A DNA stretch of 7,316 bases from Bacteroidota bacterium. Lineage in GTDB: Bacteria > Bacteroidota > Rhodothermia > Rhodothermales > UBA10348. Below, in pieces: positions 4,140 to 7,316 of the stretch (position 1 is the stretch's first letter; every line of letters begins with the position of its first letter). The translations under genes and the position numbers were made by a program. The notes beneath the pieces were generated by a model, which saw only the letters and a program-made list of their open reading frames with translations, made no database searches and was not told the origin of the DNA. Location: the NCBI GenBank assembly GCA_004356385.1, contig SMXL01000101.1, positions 1-7,316 on the forward strand. Direction: 5' to 3'.

Positions 4140-6191
4140 TTACGGATTAACCGAAGCGGTTAAAGGATCGTTTCGTCCCACCCGGCTTTGATACGAACCG
4201 ATTCCCGTGTCCAGGAACGCTGAAAATTTAGCCAGATCCATGACGCCACTTCGTTTCGCCAGTAGAAGTCTCTCAACCGGCTCAACGACTGCGTACGTTG
4301 GTAAGGCTACGGTTCCTGTAAGCTGAAGCTGATATCGCGCAAAATCCGCTCCTTTCTCGAGGCCATCTGTATACAGCCGTAACAAAACGTATTCGGACTC
4401 AAACCGGTCCTGGATTGGTTTTCGGATGAATACGTTGGCTTCCATCTCGCGACAATTTGTACACGTGTAACCCGTAAAATCAACGAGAACGGGTCTGCCA
4501 CGATCGGCCGCTTCGCCGAAAGCCCCCTCAATGTCGTCTACGAACCAACCGGCATCTGAAGATGCGTTAACCTTCATATCAAACGACTGAAACAGGGATA
4601 GAATGCTCACATCATTCCCTTGTCGTGGAGGCAAATATGCATCCAGCTTATTCAGAGGTGCACCGAACAGCCCGGGAAGCATGTACAGCGCGGAAACAAA
4701 GAAAAACATCGATGCGAGAACTCGACCTACTCCCACCGATTCGACAGCCGGTTCATGTGGAAAACGAAGTCTTCCGAGTAGATATAGACCCGTCAGGAAG
4801 AACACCACAACGATGAAGGCGATGCCTAGAGGACGCGATATCAATCCCCATCCCCAAAGCAAGTCTGAATTTGAAAGGAATTTGACGGCCGCCGCCAATT
4901 CCACAAATCCCAGAACGACTTTTATCACGTTCATCCAAGACCCGGAACCGGGAAGCGAGGCAAGCGCATTCGGAAAAATTGCCAGGAATATAAATGGCAG
5001 GGCAAACGCCCCGCTATAGACCATCATGCCAAAGAGCGGATACATCCATGTTCCACCTGACGCGGCCGCCAGCAACCCACCAACGAACGGCGCCGTGCAG
5101 GAAAATGAAACCAGCGTAAGTGTAAGTCCCATGAAAATGACACCAGCGATACCCGAATGCTGCTTACTCTGGCGATCGAAAAAATTGACGAGACGGCTGG
5201 GAAGACGGAGTTCATAAAGACCGAGAAGCCCAAGAGCAAACCCGATCAGGACGGCCGCGATGAATAGGTTTACCCAAGGGTTCGAGGCGATTCTCTGCGC
5301 ACCTGCAGCACCCACAACAATAGCGGCCACAATTCCGATTAACGTAAACGTGACGACGATCGACCCTCCAAAAAGGGTCGCCATTTTGACGGCTTTCAGT
5401 CGATTTTCGGAGTGTTTCGTGAAGTAGGAGATCGTAAGCGGAATCATCGGGAATACGCACGGGGTCAGAAGAGAGGCCAGCCCGGCACCAAGAGCCAAAA
5501 GAAGAAATCCCCAGAATCCACTCGATCGACTCGCATCAAAATCGGTGGTGGCAGAAATAAGTGGACCGCTTGTTACTTCCTGATCTGTTTCTCCAGCAAT
5601 AAGAGAGGAAAAGCTCGTGTCCTGAGCCGTGCATCCTTCGCCCGAGCAATCGGGATTAATCTCGAAATGGGCAGAAAGAAGGACGGTCGTTGGCCGCAAA
5701 CACATTCCAAGTTCGTCGCTGCAAATCTGATAACGAAGATTGGCACCGACCGTGACCGATTCCGCCGTCGCTTCCGGTGAAACCACCAGTGCCTCAGCAA
5801 ATCGCGCCGACTCGTGAAAGAATTTCAGTGAGATATCGAACGTCGGGTCGTATCCAATTTCCGGAACGGACTGATAACGAGATCCCGAATTAGAGATATG
5901 ATCCGGGAGGTCGACCCAGTTTATCTCAACTCCATAAGGGCGCGATAGCACCGATTCCTGGGGCGGCAACGATTCATCGAGCGCATACATCTTCCAGTCG
6001 CCAGAAATCTCCGCCTGGAACTGGACATGAACTCGCCCTCCCGGCATAACCGTTTCGGGCTTCACTGTCGTCTGCCACGTGACGAAGTCCGCGGCCGAAA
6101 TGATCTGATCGAACTGGCCAAACGCGGATGTCACCGGGTTCATGGCCAGACAAAACAGGAATACTAGAAAAGAGGATTTGCGGTTGGACAT
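4140..6191 (-). CDS. dsbD: Thiol:disulfide interchange protein DsbD (protein-disulfide reductase)
   Basis: A 683-residue three-domain DsbD, which carries electrons from cytoplasmic thioredoxin across the inner membrane to periplasmic thiol proteins. The ATG at 6191 starts a signal peptide (Arg-Lys, a hydrophobic core, then an Ala-x-Gly-like cleavage site near residue 25). A TTG at 6242 would add 17 residues and is less likely. The periplasmic alpha domain has Cys157 and Cys164 in 'CSDELGMC', one residue wider than the E. coli pair as I recall it. The eight-helix core holds Cys245 in 'LLTPCVFPMIP' and Cys365 in 'SFSCTAPFVGG'. The C-terminal thioredoxin-like gamma domain carries Cys577-Thr-Asn-Cys580 and a cis-proline at Pro631. 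All six redox cysteines are present. It probably supports cytochrome c maturation and disulfide isomerisation. It is separated from rplI by 180 bases and is probably a separate transcript. Confidence 0.93.
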   Translation of the reverse strand: MSNRKSSFLVFLFCLAMNPVTSAFGQFDQIISAADFVTWQTTVKPETVMPGGRVHVQFQAEISGDWKMYALDESLPPQESVLSRPYGVEINWVDLPDHISNSGSRYQSVPEIGYDPTFDISLKFFHESARFAEALVVSPEATAESVTVGANLRYQICSDELGMCLRPTTVLLSAHFEINPDCSGEGCTAQDTSFSSLIAGETDQEVTSGPLISATTDFDASRSSGFWGFLLLALGAGLASLLTPCVFPMIPLTISYFTKHSENRLKAVKMATLFGGSIVVTFTLIGIVAAIVVGAAGAQRIASNPWVNLFIAAVLIGFALGLLGLYELRLPSRLVNFFDRQSKQHSGIAGVIFMGLTLTLVSFSCTAPFVGGLLAAASGGTWMYPLFGMMVYSGAFALPFIFLAIFPNALASLPGSGSWMNVIKVVLGFVELAAAVKFLSNSDLLWGWGLISRPLGIAFIVVVFFLTGLYLLGRLRFPHEPAVESVGVGRVLASMFFFVSALYMLPGLFGAPLNKLDAYLPPRQGNDVSILSLFQSFDMKVNASSDAGWFVDDIEGAFGEAADRGRPVLVDFTGYTCTNCREMEANVFIRKPIQDRFESEYVLLRLYTDGLEKGADFARYQLQLTGTVALPTYAVVEPVERLLLAKRSGVMDLAKFSAFLDTGIGSYQSRVGRNDPLTASVNP

Positions 6192-6371
6192 GAGTCGAAA
6201 GGTCGGGTCAAAACCTCCGTTTGGTGCACAGCACCGCTCCAACTGTTACGAACCGTCACTTGTTGCTTGAATGGCTACTTTTGGTGCAATTTCTGGCAGC
6301 AAGAACTTCTTTTCGGCCTGACAAAAGGAGCAATACGCCTGATCCTACAAGCGTTCGGACGGCCCGACCGT
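6192..6371 (-). promoter_or_regulatory. rplI-dsbD intergenic region with a repeated 9-mer
   Basis: The 180-bp gap presumably holds the dsbD promoter, but I find no convincing -35/-10 pair. The 9-mer TTTGGTGCA (plus strand) occurs twice, at 6220-6228 and 6280-6288, exactly 60 bp apart, and could be a paired binding site. A weak hairpin with ACGG/CCGU arms lies soon after the rplI stop and has no U run. Confidence 0.3.
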
Positions 6372-6818
6372 TCAGGCCTCGGGATCTACTCGCACTTTTA
6401 CTTCAGCGATCACTTCAGGATGGATCTTTGCCGACGCCGTATATACTCCAAGAACGCGAATGTCGTCTTCTAGCATAATATTCTTCCGCTCGATCGTGAT
6501 CCCGTGGCCCGCAAGCGCTTCTACAATATCTTGGGATGTGACCGTTCCGAAAATCCGGTTCTCCTCCCCCACTTTCGCCGTAATTACCAATTCCAGGGAC
6601 TCAATTTCCTTGGCCAATACCTCAGCGTCTTCCTTGTGTTTAGCGAGTTTCCTCGATTTTTGACGTCTCTCTTCTTCCCATGCTTTCACCACGTTCGAAG
6701 TGGCAAGACGAACCATTCTTCTCGGAATTAAAAAATTTCGACCGTAACCGTTCTTGACGTTTACGATTTCACCGGCCTCACCGAGTTCATCGACGTCCTG
6801 TAATAGAAGTACTTTCAT
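6372..6818 (-). CDS. rplI: 50S ribosomal protein L9
   Basis: A full-length 148-residue L9. The N-terminal globular domain binds 23S rRNA and carries the family signature around residues 13-36 ('GEAGEIVNVKNGYGRNFLIP'). A long charged central helix (about residues 40-75) leads to the C-terminal domain, as expected for the dumbbell-shaped protein that projects from the L1 stalk base. The ATG at 6818 is preceded by A/T-rich sequence with no Shine-Dalgarno. It lies 52 bases downstream of rpsR in the conserved S6-S18-L9 order and should be cotranscribed. Confidence 0.97.
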   Translation of the reverse strand: MKVLLLQDVDELGEAGEIVNVKNGYGRNFLIPRRMVRLATSNVVKAWEEERRQKSRKLAKHKEDAEVLAKEIESLELVITAKVGEENRIFGTVTSQDIVEALAGHGITIERKNIMLEDDIRVLGVYTASAKIHPEVIAEVKVRVDPEA

Positions 6819-6870
6819 GATATAATAGAGTCTTCGATCTCGTGCACCTGTATCTCAACCGGGCAGGGCA

Positions 6871-7077
6871 CTACTTAAGTGAATCCGCCACAAACGGGAG
6901 TAACGAAAGGTGACGTGCACGTTTGACCGCGCGAGTGAGCTGTCGCTGAAAATTCGATGGAACATTTGTAACTCGACGGGGCAGAATTTTTCCCTGCTCA
7001 TTGAGATACCGCTTAATCAACTCGGTATTTTTAAAGTCAATGTATTCCAGTTCCGAAATATTGGTCGATCTCGACAT
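6871..7077 (-). CDS. rpsR: 30S ribosomal protein S18
   Basis: A 68-residue S18, on the short side for the family because the N-terminal tail is reduced. The conserved core is clear: 'DFKNTELIKRYLNEQGKILPRR' (here interrupted only by the usual variation) and 'HQRQLTRAIKRAR'-like 'FQRQLTRAVKRAR', ending in 'LLPFV'. S18 binds with S6 on the 30S platform. A purine-rich GAGAAGA precedes the ATG by three bases. It starts 44 bases after the stop of the upstream gene in the same operon. Confidence 0.96.
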   Translation of the reverse strand: MSRSTNISELEYIDFKNTELIKRYLNEQGKILPRRVTNVPSNFQRQLTRAVKRARHLSLLPFVADSLK

Positions 7078-7121
7078 GATTCTTCTCTGCGTTTCTGCAA
7101 AAATAATTGAGTGCTGACGAA

Positions 7122-7316
7122 TCAGGCGTCAGTCTTTTTCTTTTCTTCGGCTTGGTCTTCCCCCTTCGCCGCCTCCGGCGCAGGTTCATCAGACACATCT
7201 GATTTCTCTTCGGATACTTCGGCGGGGCTGTCGTCTTCTGAGGATTCCGCCTCGGCGGACTCCGCGTCTTTCTCCTCTGTCTGCTCCGCCTCTGTCTCAG
7301 ACGTTTCTTCTGATTC
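7122..7316 (-). CDS. rpsF: C-terminal acidic tail of the gene upstream of rpsR, probably ribosomal protein S6
   Basis: The frame is open from the window edge to a TGA at 7124-7122, giving the last 64 residues. The visible part is a low-complexity, strongly acidic Glu/Ser/Ala/Asp tail ending in a short Lys-rich stretch, with no folded domain. The assignment to S6 rests on position (rpsF-rpsR-rplI is a conserved order) and on the known tendency of S6 proteins to carry acidic C-terminal extensions; the S6 fold itself is outside the window. At more than 60 residues the extension is unusually long. Confidence 0.65.
   Translation of the reverse strand, partial: ESEETSETEAEQTEEKDAESAEAESSEDDSPAEVSEEKSDVSDEPAPEAAKGEDQAEEKKKTDA

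Noticed and set aside
4603..5019. 138-codon plus-strand ORF inside dsbD
   Set aside because: It is antisense to a well-supported DsbD membrane domain and has the Arg/Pro/Thr-rich composition typical of a shadow frame.
5412..5780. 122-codon plus-strand ORF inside dsbD
   Set aside because: Antisense shadow of the DsbD linker and alpha domain, with no recognisable motif.

Overview
Host: the window reads like a chromosome of moderate GC content from a free-living bacterium, probably in or near the Bacteroidota/Rhodothermota (FCB) group. This rests on a YghO-like GNAT, a YjjG-type HAD nucleotidase, a three-domain DsbD, an S18-L9 ribosomal operon preceded by a protein with a long acidic tail (probably S6), and weak Shine-Dalgarno signals. 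The lineage call is an inference with low confidence. There is no sign of phage, insertion sequences or CRISPR.

Layout: positions 1-1010 (+) hold the end of a GNAT acetyltransferase gene, coupled by a one-base overlap to a complete HAD-family nucleotidase. Positions 1011-2420 contain no convincing protein gene. Positions 2421-3909 (-) hold a rhomboid protease, a doubtful small ORF and a sigma-70-like factor. Positions 4140-6191 (-) hold dsbD. Positions 6372-7316 (-) hold rplI, rpsR and the C-terminal tail of the preceding gene, presumably rpsF.

The main discovery candidate is in the apparently empty region. On the minus strand a perfect consensus promoter (TTGACA, 17 bp, TATAAT; 1992-1964) is followed about 0.9 kb later by a strong intrinsic terminator (1069-1038). 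The DNA between has no good ORF but is full of RNA structure. A helix joins the 5' end (1939-1931) to the 3' end (1088-1081). At least eight hairpins are capped by C(UUCG)G tetraloops, one has a GAAA loop, and several 8-9 bp long-range stems are present. Five of the UUCG hairpins recur every 46-50 nt as a diverged tandem repeat. Several stems pair fully only as minus-strand RNA, because G-U wobbles there become A-C mismatches on the other strand. I read this as a large (about 920 nt) structured noncoding RNA with its own transcription unit. It does not look like RNase P RNA, tmRNA, 6S, SRP or rRNA, and I could not place it in a known large-RNA class.

A second, weaker candidate (about 120 nt, minus strand, 2326-2204) lies between the rhomboid gene and the large RNA. 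It ends at a strong terminator that may instead be the rhomboid gene's own. Three DnaA-box-like motifs at 11-12 bp spacing lie just upstream of the large RNA's promoter. The protein genes are otherwise ordinary housekeeping or envelope functions, and none is an obvious partner of the RNA.
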